Below are positions 35,359 to 43,534 of a stretch of DNA of 64,000 nucleotides, piece after piece. The position numbers and the translations under genes are program-made. The stretch spans positions 1 through 64,000 of the forward strand of contig NZ_JAPCHV010000014.1 in the NCBI RefSeq assembly GCF_026107645.2. Reading direction: 5' to 3'. Position 1 is the first letter of the stretch. Each line of letters starts with the position of its first letter. Origin of the DNA: Flavobacterium sp. MFBS3-15. Its GTDB lineage: Bacteria; Bacteroidota; Bacteroidia; Flavobacteriales; Flavobacteriaceae. The notes beneath the pieces were generated by a model that saw only the letters and a list, made by a program, of their open reading frames with translations, had not been told where the DNA came from and searched no databases.

Positions 35359-35550
35359 TTAGAAAAACAGCACCATGCTGATTTCGTTTAGCTTTGTAAG
35401 CTTCAAATTTGTCTTTAAAAGGTTCCTAAGCAGCAGGCTGCAGGAAAGCTCTTCTTCTTTAGCTTCTTTTTCAAATTCGGCAACTGCGTCCCTGTAAGAC
35501 ACAGCGTTGTGTGCGTTAAGGCTTTTGTCATGTGTATAAGTATGTTCCAT
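35359..35550 (-). CDS. 63-residue hypothetical protein
   Basis: The peptide begins MEHTYTHDKSLNAHNAVSYR and includes an acidic helix EFEKEAKEEELSCSLLLRNLL. No family recognised. Support comes from same-strand spacing to the acidic protein downstream and an ATG next to an A+T-rich promoter-like region; coding status is likely but not proven. Confidence 0.5.
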   Translation of the reverse strand: MEHTYTHDKSLNAHNAVSYRDAVAEFEKEAKEEELSCSLLLRNLLKTNLKLTKLNEISMVLFF

Positions 35551-35819
35551 GGCACAAAATATTGTATAGGTTAATAGGCGTTTTATGTTCTCCTAAATTA
35601 CTCACTTAAATCGTAATTATACTATAAAAGAGTATTAAATTAAAGCCAAATCTTTTAATATTGCCGGTACTTCTGATAACCAATACCTTAGGAATTACTA
35701 ATAACAATTCTTTTTCCGGTTATTTATTCCTTGCTTCATTCCCCTGTTACTTTACAGGATTTAAAAAAACTATAAGTAATATTTTTTTCTTATATTTACA
35801 GAAAATAATAGCCTAAATT

Positions 35820-37031
35820 ATGAAACGTTCCGGCTCTGCCGACCTTCCGCTCCATGGCGGGCACGTACCTCCCTGGCTGTCTGAAAGAATGGCTAAGCTG
35901 GGCCTGGCTATTGTAGAGACCATTGCCATGGAGTTCTCAACTTCAGCCGTTATCAGCAAGCTGGCAAATCCTTTCTGGTTTCAAAGCTTTGGCGCTGTAA
36001 TGGGTATGGACTGGCATTCGTCGGGCATTACCACATCTGTACTCGGAGCTTTGAAACGTTCCGTCAACCCGCATGCAAAAGAACTTGGCATTTACATTTG
36101 CGGGGGTAAGGGAAAACACTCCATGAAAACGCCGGAAGAGCTTCTGGCTGTAGGCAATCGCACCGGGCTCGACGGTACAAAGCTTGCAGGCTTGAGCCGG
36201 CTGACCGCAAAGGTAGACAATACCGCCATCCAGGATGGGTTCCAACTCTACCAGCACAATTTTATCGTTAACAGCAAAGGCGATTGGTGCGTGATCCAGC
36301 AAGGAATGAATAACACTTCGGGCACAGCAAGGCGCTACCATTGGCACAGCGAAAACCTTCAGTCATTCATCAACGAGCCCCACACATTCATTTACGGGGA
36401 AAATCGTGGAAGGATACTTAATCTTACCGCAGCAGAGGCAGCATCTACCCGCGAAAAATCACTTCTCATCGTAAACGAGCATCCCGATAAAATTATAAGG
36501 GAAATCGTCCATCTTACTATGCCTTCCCATCACGATGTCCGAAAGAAGGATGTAAATATGAAACGCCTTGGGGCGATGTTGTGGCTCGCCCATGAAAAAA
36601 AACCTGAAGATTTTAAGGAACTGCTGATGCTGAAAGGTATGGGGCCAAGAACGTTACAATCGGTAGCCCTGGTAAGCGAGATAATTTACGGCACTCCTAC
36701 CCGCTTTGACGATCCAGCACGTTTTTCCTTTGCCCATGGCGGCAAGGATGGCCACCCCTTTCCTGTGCCGGTTAAAGTATTTGATGAAACAATAGCTACT
36801 TTGCAAACTGCCATACACCGCGCTAAGATTGGTAATAGCGACAAAATGCAGGCTATCAAAAAACTGTCAGAACTTTCATGGCAGGCCGAGAAGGATTTTA
36901 CACCGAATGATAACTTCGATGCAGTTATTCAAAAAGAGCGTGATGAATCATACAAATATGGTGGCCGTACCGTTTTTGGCCACGCAAAGCCAGCCAAAGG
37001 GGCTGACGGATGTCAATTACAGCTTTTTTAA
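35820..37031 (+). CDS. DUF763 family protein
   Basis: The 403-residue protein shows the whole DUF763 pattern: RSGSADLPLHGGHVPPWL, FWFQSFGAVMGMDWHSSGITTSV, ICGGKGKHSMKTPEEL, LSRLTAKVDNTAIQDGFQLYQH, DWCVIQQGMN and ARRYHWHS. A C-terminal helix-hairpin-helix-like stretch (LLMLKGMGPRTLQSVALVSEIIYG, in pieces) suggests nucleic-acid binding. The family is uncharacterised and spread over archaea, thermophiles and some Bacteroidota. The gene converges with an SF2 helicase gene and overlaps its 3' end by 15 bases. Confidence 0.9.
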   Translation: MKRSGSADLPLHGGHVPPWLSERMAKLGLAIVETIAMEFSTSAVISKLANPFWFQSFGAVMGMDWHSSGITTSVLGALKRSVNPHAKELGIYICGGKGKHSMKTPEELLAVGNRTGLDGTKLAGLSRLTAKVDNTAIQDGFQLYQHNFIVNSKGDWCVIQQGMNNTSGTARRYHWHSENLQSFINEPHTFIYGENRGRILNLTAAEAASTREKSLLIVNEHPDKIIREIVHLTMPSHHDVRKKDVNMKRLGAMLWLAHEKKPEDFKELLMLKGMGPRTLQSVALVSEIIYGTPTRFDDPARFSFAHGGKDGHPFPVPVKVFDETIATLQTAIHRAKIGNSDKMQAIKKLSELSWQAEKDFTPNDNFDAVIQKERDESYKYGGRTVFGHAKPAKGADGCQLQLF

Positions 37032-38570
37032 TGCTATCGGCTCCTCGTCGTCCTCGCCTTCCTTATACTTATGGAAAATCCGGCCAATCATGACAGTTAA
37101 GCGGTTTTTATAGTCTTCTATTAGCCACTCACGGTAATTCTTGGTGGTCTTGGAGAGGAGTTTTGAGTACTTTTTAACGCGATATTCTATGTCGCCATCG
37201 AGTAGTTTTGCCAACTTACGCGCTTCAGATATAGTATCTGCATTCTCAATACACATGAATGCATGCTGGCGTATGGAGTGTTCAATCACCGTTTTGGGCT
37301 TATGCTTTTCTTCCATCGCTTTCCTGAATTCTTCCTCCACGTCAAAACTCACATCTATGGTCTTTTCAAATTTTGCACGTATTTCGTCGGTCATGGCGTA
37401 CACATGATAGCTTTCTATTTCGGCATCGGTACGGATGTTCTCCAGGAATTGTTCGGGGTTTTTAAAGATATACTGCCAGTCTATCGGATCACTCCATAGC
37501 CCGAAGCGCTGGGCATTGTTGCCAAGGTCGATTACGGTAAAAATATCCTTGCCGGGCAGTTTACGCGATCCGCGGCCAATCATCTGGAAATACAGCGTCA
37601 GGGAGCGTGTGGCCCGGTTCAGTATTATTGCCTCTACGGTGGGCTCATCAAAACCGGTAGTCAATATGGATACCGAAGTCAGTATCGCATCAGGTGTTTT
37701 ATGGAACCAGCTTAATATCTTTTTACGCTCAATGTCGGGCGTTCGGTTGTCAAGGTGCTTTATGGGTAAGCCAGCGGCTTTAAAGGTTTCATATACATAG
37801 AGCGAGGTATTGATACCATTATTGAAAATAAGGGTCTTTTTCCCTTTTGCCCGCGAATCATAAGATTGCAAAAGCAAATCCTGCATGGATGAACGGGAAT
37901 ACAGTTCGTCTGATGAGCTGACAGTATAATCACCATTAATGCCCAGCTTCAGCGAAGTTAGCTCCACATCATAACCATACATAACAGCTTTTGCCAGATA
38001 GCTTTTATTGATAAGCGACTGAATAGGCTCTCCCACAATAAGCTCATTATATGTCTCATACATTGGCAAATCGATATTAGAACTCAGGGGGGTTGCCGTT
38101 ACGCCAAGAAACAGGGAATCTTTAAAGTAGGTGAACAGCTTGCGGAAAGAGTTATAATGGGCTTCATCAACAATTACAAGTCCCACATAATCCATATGAA
38201 ACTTTTTATCCTTCAGCCGGTTGTTGAGCGTTTCTACCATAGCTACATAACATGAATAGTCATTGTCATATGGCAGGTCCTTAACAGCACTGTCAATGAT
38301 AGTATTTTTTACACCAAAGCTTTTCAGCATCTGCGAAGTCTGCTTGCTTAGTTCGATCCGATGGGTAAGCACAAGTACTTTGCGGTCATACTTTTCTATA
38401 AAACGGCGGGCAATTTCTGAGAAGATCACCGTCTTCCCTCCCCCCGTGGGTAGCTGGTAAAGCAGGTGGTAGTTACCGGGCTTGCCTTCAAACTTCTCAA
38501 AAATGGCGTCTATATCTTCCTGTTGGTAGTGGTACAGTTCTTTCCTGTCTTCAGCGTCGTCTCTTTCCAT
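37017..38570 (-). CDS. Superfamily 2 DEAD/DEAH helicase, SSL2/RadD-like
   Basis: I start at ATG 38570 (MERDDAEDRKELYHYQQEDI); a TTG at 38582 is the only upstream alternative. The 517-residue helicase has a Q-like LYHYQQEDIDAIF, Walker A LPTGGGKT, THRIEL, DEAH (VIVDEAHYNSF), VTATPL, ILTTGFDEPTVEAIILNRATRS and motif VI QMIGRGSR. The C-terminal 150 residues are family specific. It resembles bacterial RadD and the helicase core of type III restriction enzymes but has no nuclease domain visible. A minus-strand TATTTTTG box lies at 38586-38593. Confidence 0.88.
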   Translation of the reverse strand: MERDDAEDRKELYHYQQEDIDAIFEKFEGKPGNYHLLYQLPTGGGKTVIFSEIARRFIEKYDRKVLVLTHRIELSKQTSQMLKSFGVKNTIIDSAVKDLPYDNDYSCYVAMVETLNNRLKDKKFHMDYVGLVIVDEAHYNSFRKLFTYFKDSLFLGVTATPLSSNIDLPMYETYNELIVGEPIQSLINKSYLAKAVMYGYDVELTSLKLGINGDYTVSSSDELYSRSSMQDLLLQSYDSRAKGKKTLIFNNGINTSLYVYETFKAAGLPIKHLDNRTPDIERKKILSWFHKTPDAILTSVSILTTGFDEPTVEAIILNRATRSLTLYFQMIGRGSRKLPGKDIFTVIDLGNNAQRFGLWSDPIDWQYIFKNPEQFLENIRTDAEIESYHVYAMTDEIRAKFEKTIDVSFDVEEEFRKAMEEKHKPKTVIEHSIRQHAFMCIENADTISEARKLAKLLDGDIEYRVKKYSKLLSKTTKNYREWLIEDYKNRLTVMIGRIFHKYKEGEDDEEPIALKKL

Positions 38571-38698
38571 GTGTTGTGTCAATCCTCAAAAATATAGATT
38601 TACATCGATTTATTTGTTTACGAAATCATAAAGATTGTTCTTTAATTTAAAAATATTACAACATTTTACAATATGATTATTATTCAGTGATTTATCCT

Positions 38699-38706
38699 TA
38701 AATTTG
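38699..38706 (+). promoter_or_regulatory. nfi -7 box immediately before the ATG
   Basis: TAAATTTG, an exact TAnnTTTG match, ends five bases before ATG 38712; this would yield a leaderless transcript if the box is used. Confidence 0.6.
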
Positions 38707-38711
38707 AAAAA

Positions 38712-39434
38712 ATGAAGGAGGGATTTATGCTGAATTATGACAGTACTTCAATTCCGGAAGCTACGGATATCCAAAATGAAATGCGGCACAGTGTTTCATT
38801 AGTAACCGATACGCGCAATATCACTACGATTGCGGGGGGCGACATATCGCACAACAAAGATACCGACACGATATATGCCGGCATTGTAGTCCTCTCCTAT
38901 CCCGCTATGCAATTATTATCCTACTCGCTAGTAATCGCCGAAACAAAATTCCCTTATGTACCCCAATACCTCGGCTTTCGGGAAGTACCGGCATTACTGA
39001 AAGCCTGGGAACAGCTTCCTCAAAAGCCCAATGTGATCGTACTCGACGGCCAGGGTGTAACCCACCCAAGGCGCATGGGCATCGCCTCTCATTTTGGCGT
39101 ATTGGCCAACCACGCTGCTATAGGATGTGCCAAGAACATGCTCTTTGGCAGTTATTCCCCACTGGGTCTGGAGAAAATGAGTACAAGCCCTATCAGCAGC
39201 TACAACGAGGTCATGGGATATGCTTTACGTACCAAATCCGGTGTAAAGCCCGTATATATTTCGCCGGGACATAAGGTCTCGGTAAAAGACAGCCTTGCAG
39301 TAATGAAAAAATGTGTGCTGAAACATCGGATTCCCGAACCCACCCGCCTGGCACATGAAAAAGTTAACCTCTTCAGGGTTGGAAAACTGAAAGAAGGGTA
39401 TCATGAAGAGAATGTTCAGGGAGTATTATTTTAA
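38712..39434 (+). CDS. nfi: Endonuclease V
   Basis: The 240-residue nuclease cuts the second phosphodiester bond 3' to inosine (deaminated adenine) in DNA or RNA. Family motifs are in order: AGGDISH with the first metal-binding aspartate, FPYVPQYLGFREVPAL (the wedge region is usually PYVPGxLxFRE), VLDGQGVTHPRRMGIASHFG, and PVYISPGHKVS. The usual DGHG reads DGQG, so a conserved histidine is glutamine here. ATG 38712 is next to the -7 box; ATG 38727 is the alternative start. Confidence 0.92.
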   Translation: MKEGFMLNYDSTSIPEATDIQNEMRHSVSLVTDTRNITTIAGGDISHNKDTDTIYAGIVVLSYPAMQLLSYSLVIAETKFPYVPQYLGFREVPALLKAWEQLPQKPNVIVLDGQGVTHPRRMGIASHFGVLANHAAIGCAKNMLFGSYSPLGLEKMSTSPISSYNEVMGYALRTKSGVKPVYISPGHKVSVKDSLAVMKKCVLKHRIPEPTRLAHEKVNLFRVGKLKEGYHEENVQGVLF

Positions 39435-39532
39435 ATCTATTGCCCGGCAATTAATTAAACAGGAAAAACTGCTTTGAAATAACACTGTTACAGGACTTAG
39501 TGCCAAACTTTTCAACCAACCTAAAAATTCAA

Positions 39533-39540
39533 TACCTTTG
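39533..39540 (+). promoter_or_regulatory. -7 box of the RsmB-like methyltransferase gene
   Basis: TACCTTTG matches TAnnTTTG exactly, 17 bases before the ATG at 39558. Confidence 0.65.
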
Positions 39541-39557
39541 CCGTTCAATTTTTTATA

Positions 39558-40772
39558 ATGAGATTACACAGGAATTTAGTTTTTACGGTTATCGATTCAC
39601 TCGGTTTTATCTTTAATGATGGCGAATATGCCGATAAAGTTGTGGCGCGCGCCCTGAAGAAAGATAAACGCTGGGGCAGTGCCGACCGCAAATTTGTAGC
39701 CGAAACCATATATGAAATAGTACGCTGGAAAAGGCTTTATGCCGAAATTGCCGAAGTCAGGGAACCATATGACCGTGATAACCTATGGCGCATTTTTGCC
39801 GTATGGGCAGTGCTTCGCGGCATAACCCTGCCGGACTGGAAATATTTTGAAGAAACTCCCGTACGCCGCATCAAAGGCCGTTTTGACGAGCTTTCGAAAG
39901 TGCGTAAGTACCGTGAATCCATTCCTGACTGGATGGACGAACTGGGCGTAAAAGAGCTTGGAGAAAAGAAATGGGAAAAGGAACTTTCTGCACAAAACGA
40001 ACAGGCTAAGGTAATCCTCCGTGTCAACACACTCAAAACAACGCGCGATAAACTGAGGGCAATACTCATGGACCTCAATATTGTTACTGAAGCGCCGAAA
40101 GAATATCCTGATGCACTGATATTAAAAGAGCGTGCGAATGTCTTCCTTACCGATGCTTTTAAGGAAGGGCTGTTTGAAGTGCAGGATGCATCTTCTCAGC
40201 TTGTTGCACGATTCCTTGAAGTGGAGCCGGGCATGCGCGTGGTAGATACCTGTGCCGGTGCCGGCGGAAAGACCCTGCACATGGCATCGCTAATGGAAAA
40301 TAAAGGCCAGCTCATAGCCATGGACCTTTATGAAAGCAAACTAAAGCAACTGAAGCTCCGTGCCAAGCGCGATGGCGCTTTCAATATTGAATACCGCATT
40401 ATCGACAGCACCAAAGTTATAAAGAAACTACACGAAAAAGCCGATCGCGTGCTTATTGACGCGCCGTGCAGCGGCCTCGGTGTACTCAAGCGTAATCCGG
40501 ACAGTAAATGGAAGCTGCAGCCCGAGTTTGTAGACAACATCAGGAAAACGCAGGCAGAAGTTTTGGAAAGCTATTCCAAAATCGTGAAACCCGGCGGAAA
40601 ACTGGTGTATGCCACCTGCTCAGTACTTCCATCCGAAAATGAGCAGCAGGTAAAACATTTCCTTACAACAGAAATAGGCAAGGAATTCACCTTTGTAAAA
40701 GAGAATAAAGTACTGGCTTCAGAAAGCGGCTTTGACGGATTTTACATGGCCCTGCTTGAACGAAAAAAATAA
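39558..40772 (+). CDS. RsmB/NOP2/Sun family RNA (cytosine-5) methyltransferase
   Basis: The 404-residue enzyme has an N-terminal helical (NusB/PUA-related) region (1-140) and a Rossmann methyltransferase (about 150-404). It contains the SAM site VVDTCAGAGGKTLHMA, DAPCSGLGVLKRNPD (motif IV with a catalytic-site cysteine) and YATCSVLPSENEQQV (motif VI with the nucleophilic cysteine). Such enzymes make 5-methylcytosine in rRNA or tRNA using SAM. The closest named member is RsmB (16S C967), but orthology is not certain. Confidence 0.92.
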   Translation: MRLHRNLVFTVIDSLGFIFNDGEYADKVVARALKKDKRWGSADRKFVAETIYEIVRWKRLYAEIAEVREPYDRDNLWRIFAVWAVLRGITLPDWKYFEETPVRRIKGRFDELSKVRKYRESIPDWMDELGVKELGEKKWEKELSAQNEQAKVILRVNTLKTTRDKLRAILMDLNIVTEAPKEYPDALILKERANVFLTDAFKEGLFEVQDASSQLVARFLEVEPGMRVVDTCAGAGGKTLHMASLMENKGQLIAMDLYESKLKQLKLRAKRDGAFNIEYRIIDSTKVIKKLHEKADRVLIDAPCSGLGVLKRNPDSKWKLQPEFVDNIRKTQAEVLESYSKIVKPGGKLVYATCSVLPSENEQQVKHFLTTEIGKEFTFVKENKVLASESGFDGFYMALLERKK

Positions 40773-40822
40773 CATTCACTATTTACGATGTTAAATTCCA
40801 GGCGATATTAAAATAATCGTCC

Positions 40823-40830
40823 TACATTTG
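40823..40830 (+). promoter_or_regulatory. -7 box of the endonuclease I gene
   Basis: TACATTTG matches TAnnTTTG exactly, 18 bases before ATG 40849. The open frame before that ATG runs through this box, supporting the later start. Confidence 0.65.
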
Positions 40831-40848
40831 ACATCCAAAATTTTTACA

Positions 40849-41934
40849 ATGAAAAGAATTACTACTTTTTTGCTGGCCACAATTACCGGTTTTGCGTTTG
40901 CCCAGGATGGTGCACCTGCATCGCCTTACTATAATGGCTTTAACTTTAACCAGACCGGTACAGCACTCAAAAATGCATTGGCCACAAAAATTACCAATAC
41001 ACACGTTGACCAACTTACCTATTCTCAATTATGGGATGCGTTGAAAATCGTTGACCGTGACCCGGATGCCCCGTCTACAAATGTATTACTTGTCTATGGC
41101 TTTAGTTCCGGACTTTGTCCTGCCGCCTCTTCGAGCGACAACGACCATAGAAGAAGGAACAAGGAAAGCAACGGTGGCGCTACAAGCTGTGAGTGGAACA
41201 GGGAACACGTTTACCCGCAATCATTAGGCAATCCTGATCTTGGACAGGATGGTCCCGGTGCTGATGCCCATCACCTGCGCGCCTGCGATGTAGACCGTAA
41301 CGGGCAGCGCGGTAATAAATTATATGTGGATGGCAGCGGCAACTCAGGTTCGGTGGGTTCTGGATGGTATCCCGGCGATGAGTGGAAAGGCGATGTGGCA
41401 AGGATTCTCATGTATATGTACCTGCGTTATGGCAACCAATGCATCCCAAAGGTAGTGGTTAACGGAGCTACTGTATCTACTGATAACAACATGCCTTTAC
41501 TACTTTTGGAATGGAATGCCGAAGATCCTGTTACCCCTTTTGAAGACTACAGGAACACCTATCTTGGCAATGCCAACAATGCTTACGGACAAGGCAACCG
41601 CAACCCTTTTATTGACAATCCTTACCTTGCCACCGTTATATGGGGCGGGCCTGTTGCACAAGACCGTTGGGGCATAGCCGGCGTAGAGGATCTTTTGGCT
41701 ACAAGCCTGGCTGTTTACCCTAACCCTGCGGTGAACAATGAGGTAAATATCTATTCGGAAGCTGAACTTGACGAAATACAGCTTATCAACCTGAACGGGC
41801 AGCTGATACAATACATCAAAAAACCTAAAGGCGAAAGCAACACCTACAGGATAGAAGACCTTCCGCAAGGCTTCTACCTGCTCAGGGTTACAGCAGACGA
41901 AAAGACAGCCACGAAAAAAATAGTGGTTAACTAA
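40849..41934 (+). CDS. Secreted endonuclease I family nuclease with type A T9SS domain
   Basis: I start at ATG 40849 (MKRITTFLLATITGFAFAQ, signal peptide). The 361-residue protein carries an endonuclease I (beta-beta-alpha metal finger) domain at about 20-260, with CEWNREHVYPQSLG holding the catalytic histidine, DAHHLRACDVDRNGQRGN, and YPGDEWKGDVARILMYMYLRYG. The last 70 residues (SLAVYPNPAVNNE... to KKIVVN) are a type A T9SS sorting domain. The enzyme should be secreted and degrade DNA for nutrient or phosphate uptake. Confidence 0.93.
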   Translation: MKRITTFLLATITGFAFAQDGAPASPYYNGFNFNQTGTALKNALATKITNTHVDQLTYSQLWDALKIVDRDPDAPSTNVLLVYGFSSGLCPAASSSDNDHRRRNKESNGGATSCEWNREHVYPQSLGNPDLGQDGPGADAHHLRACDVDRNGQRGNKLYVDGSGNSGSVGSGWYPGDEWKGDVARILMYMYLRYGNQCIPKVVVNGATVSTDNNMPLLLLEWNAEDPVTPFEDYRNTYLGNANNAYGQGNRNPFIDNPYLATVIWGGPVAQDRWGIAGVEDLLATSLAVYPNPAVNNEVNIYSEAELDEIQLINLNGQLIQYIKKPKGESNTYRIEDLPQGFYLLRVTADEKTATKKIVVN

Positions 41935-41939
41935 TACCA

Positions 41940-41968
41940 AAAAAGCTGTCCTTACGGGCAGCTTTTTT
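41940..41968 (+). terminator. Terminator of the endonuclease I gene
   Basis: AAAAGCTGTCC and GGGCAGCTTTT arms (one G-U pair) around TTAC, then more T. Confidence 0.85.
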
Positions 41969-42016
41969 CATTTCAATATTTCAGCTACTAAGCAGCTAAG
42001 AACCTCAATATCTTTA

Positions 42017-43279
42017 TTAGGTTTTCAATTTCTTCTTCCTTGCCGCGGGGAATAATACATTGTTCAGGATAAGCCTGTAGCCCGGTGAATTGGGATGCAG
42101 GTCGAGCACTGTAGGTGCATCCCCTACCCTGTGCTGGTAATCTTCAGGATCATGGCCACCATAGTAGGTAAACATACCTTTGCCCTTAGTACCGTGGATG
42201 TAGCGTGCTTCACCAGTCTGCTTGTTCTCGCCCATAACCAGAACATTTGACTTCACCTTATCAGAATAATAAGCTGTAGTCTGACCCATGAATCCCTTGA
42301 CAAGCATGGTATGATTCTGGCACAGCATCGATGGGATCGGATCCCACTTTGCGGAATATTCCATTAGCGTAAAATAATCATTATCAGGAAGTATGGCGCG
42401 TTTATTTGTAGTATCGATGTCCGAAAACTCGTATACCATAGGATTGCGTTCCAAAATAAAATCTTTAAAGGCAAAGGAGTTATTATAATCAATTTTCGAC
42501 TGGTAGTTGGCCTCACTGGCATCGCCGTCGAACATAGGTTCGCAAATGTCCACACCTTCTGCCGAAAGCGCGATATCAAAGCTGTCCGTAGCCGAGCACA
42601 TGGCAAACATGAAGCCGCCCCCCACAACAAAGTTCCTGATCTTTTGGGCTACGGCAAGTTTTTCATCCGAAACCTTATCATAACCCAGTTTGGAGGCAAG
42701 TACTTCTGCCGCCTTCTTCTGTTCAATGTACCACGGCGCATTGCGGTACATCCCAAAGAATTTGCCATACTGCCCCGTAAAATCTTCGTGGTGCAGGTGT
42801 AGCCAGTCATACAGCAACAAAGCATCACTCAAAACCTCCTCATCATATATGGGTGTAAAGGGTATTTCGGCATAGCTAAGCACTAACGTTACCGCATCAT
42901 CCCAGGGCTGCTTGCCATCAGGCGTATACACTGCAATCTTGGGCGCTTTCTCAAGTACTACATTTTCCATGTTTTGAGAGGGGCTGCTTATCTCGTCAAG
43001 AATGCTGTTTGCCTCACTGTCGCTTATCACTTCAAAACTCACGCCGCGTATTTGGCATTCGCGCCTTATCTCATCCGCATCGGGCAGCAGGAAGGAGCCC
43101 CCCCGGTAATTGAGCAGCCAGTTGGCTTTATAACTTTTGTCAAGTGCCCAATAGGTGATACCATAGGCTTTAAGGTGGTTTTGCTGCGTGCTCTCGTCCA
43201 TCGGCAGCAGTATCATCGAAGCTTTAGCGCCAGATGAAACGACAAGCAGGAAAAGTATAAGGATTTTCTTTACTGGCAT
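42017..43279 (-). CDS. Secreted protein of unknown function (asparagine synthetase B-like in name only)
   Basis: I start at ATG 43279 (MPVKKILILFLLVVSSGAKA, signal peptide) because the -7 box at 43301-43308 lies just upstream. The 420-residue mature region has strands and loops reminiscent of GATase1/ThuA folds (FVVGGGFMFAMCSATDSFD, FTYYGGHDPEDYQH). Proteins of this type are often labelled asparagine synthetase B in Bacteroidota, but I see neither the N-terminal nucleophile cysteine of glutaminase domains nor an SGGxDS PP-loop. Probably periplasmic; role unknown. Confidence 0.75.
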   Translation of the reverse strand: MPVKKILILFLLVVSSGAKASMILLPMDESTQQNHLKAYGITYWALDKSYKANWLLNYRGGSFLLPDADEIRRECQIRGVSFEVISDSEANSILDEISSPSQNMENVVLEKAPKIAVYTPDGKQPWDDAVTLVLSYAEIPFTPIYDEEVLSDALLLYDWLHLHHEDFTGQYGKFFGMYRNAPWYIEQKKAAEVLASKLGYDKVSDEKLAVAQKIRNFVVGGGFMFAMCSATDSFDIALSAEGVDICEPMFDGDASEANYQSKIDYNNSFAFKDFILERNPMVYEFSDIDTTNKRAILPDNDYFTLMEYSAKWDPIPSMLCQNHTMLVKGFMGQTTAYYSDKVKSNVLVMGENKQTGEARYIHGTKGKGMFTYYGGHDPEDYQHRVGDAPTVLDLHPNSPGYRLILNNVLFPAARKKKLKT

Positions 43280-43300
43280 TTTCTTATTCTTATGTATTTT

Positions 43301-43330
43301 CAAAGATAGCAAATAGATAGTTCTATCTAT
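43301..43330 (-). promoter_or_regulatory. Promoter and palindrome upstream of the 42017 gene
   Basis: Minus-strand TATCTTTG (43301-43308) is an exact -7 box. A perfect 8-bp inverted repeat, ATAGATAG-TT-CTATCTAT (43313-43330), lies directly upstream, between the -7 and -33 positions, where a repressor would block polymerase. Confidence 0.6.
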
Positions 43331-43386
43331 AACTTGAAGAAAGGGAAATTATTATTCATTGACCATCTTGGATAATTGAACCCAAC

Positions 43387-43412
43387 AAAAAAGCGCATCC
43401 TTCAATGCGCTT
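43387..43412 (-). terminator. Terminator downstream of dnaB and its small 3' ORF
   Basis: AAAGCGCAT and ATGCGCTTT arms around CCTTCA, with an A tract upstream that reads as a T run on the minus strand. Confidence 0.8.
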
Positions 43413-43417
43413 TCTGT

Positions 43418-43507
43418 TTACTCTTTTATCGAAATCAATTCGGCGCCGTGCACCACCATTTCCAGGATTGTTTCATTCAGTTCAAATTCGTTAGTCGTTT
43501 TTCCCAT
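43418..43507 (-). CDS. Possible 29-residue protein downstream of dnaB
   Basis: A short open frame (ATG at 43505-43507, TAA at 43418-43420) encodes MGKTTNEFELNETILEMVVH followed by GAELISIKE. It lies between the dnaB stop and the terminator, ending six bases before the hairpin, so it would be the last cistron of the dnaB transcript. Position and protein-like composition support it; length alone does not. Confidence 0.4.
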   Translation of the reverse strand: MGKTTNEFELNETILEMVVHGAELISIKE

Positions 43508-43534
43508 AATGTCGGTATTAGTTTTAGTATGTTT

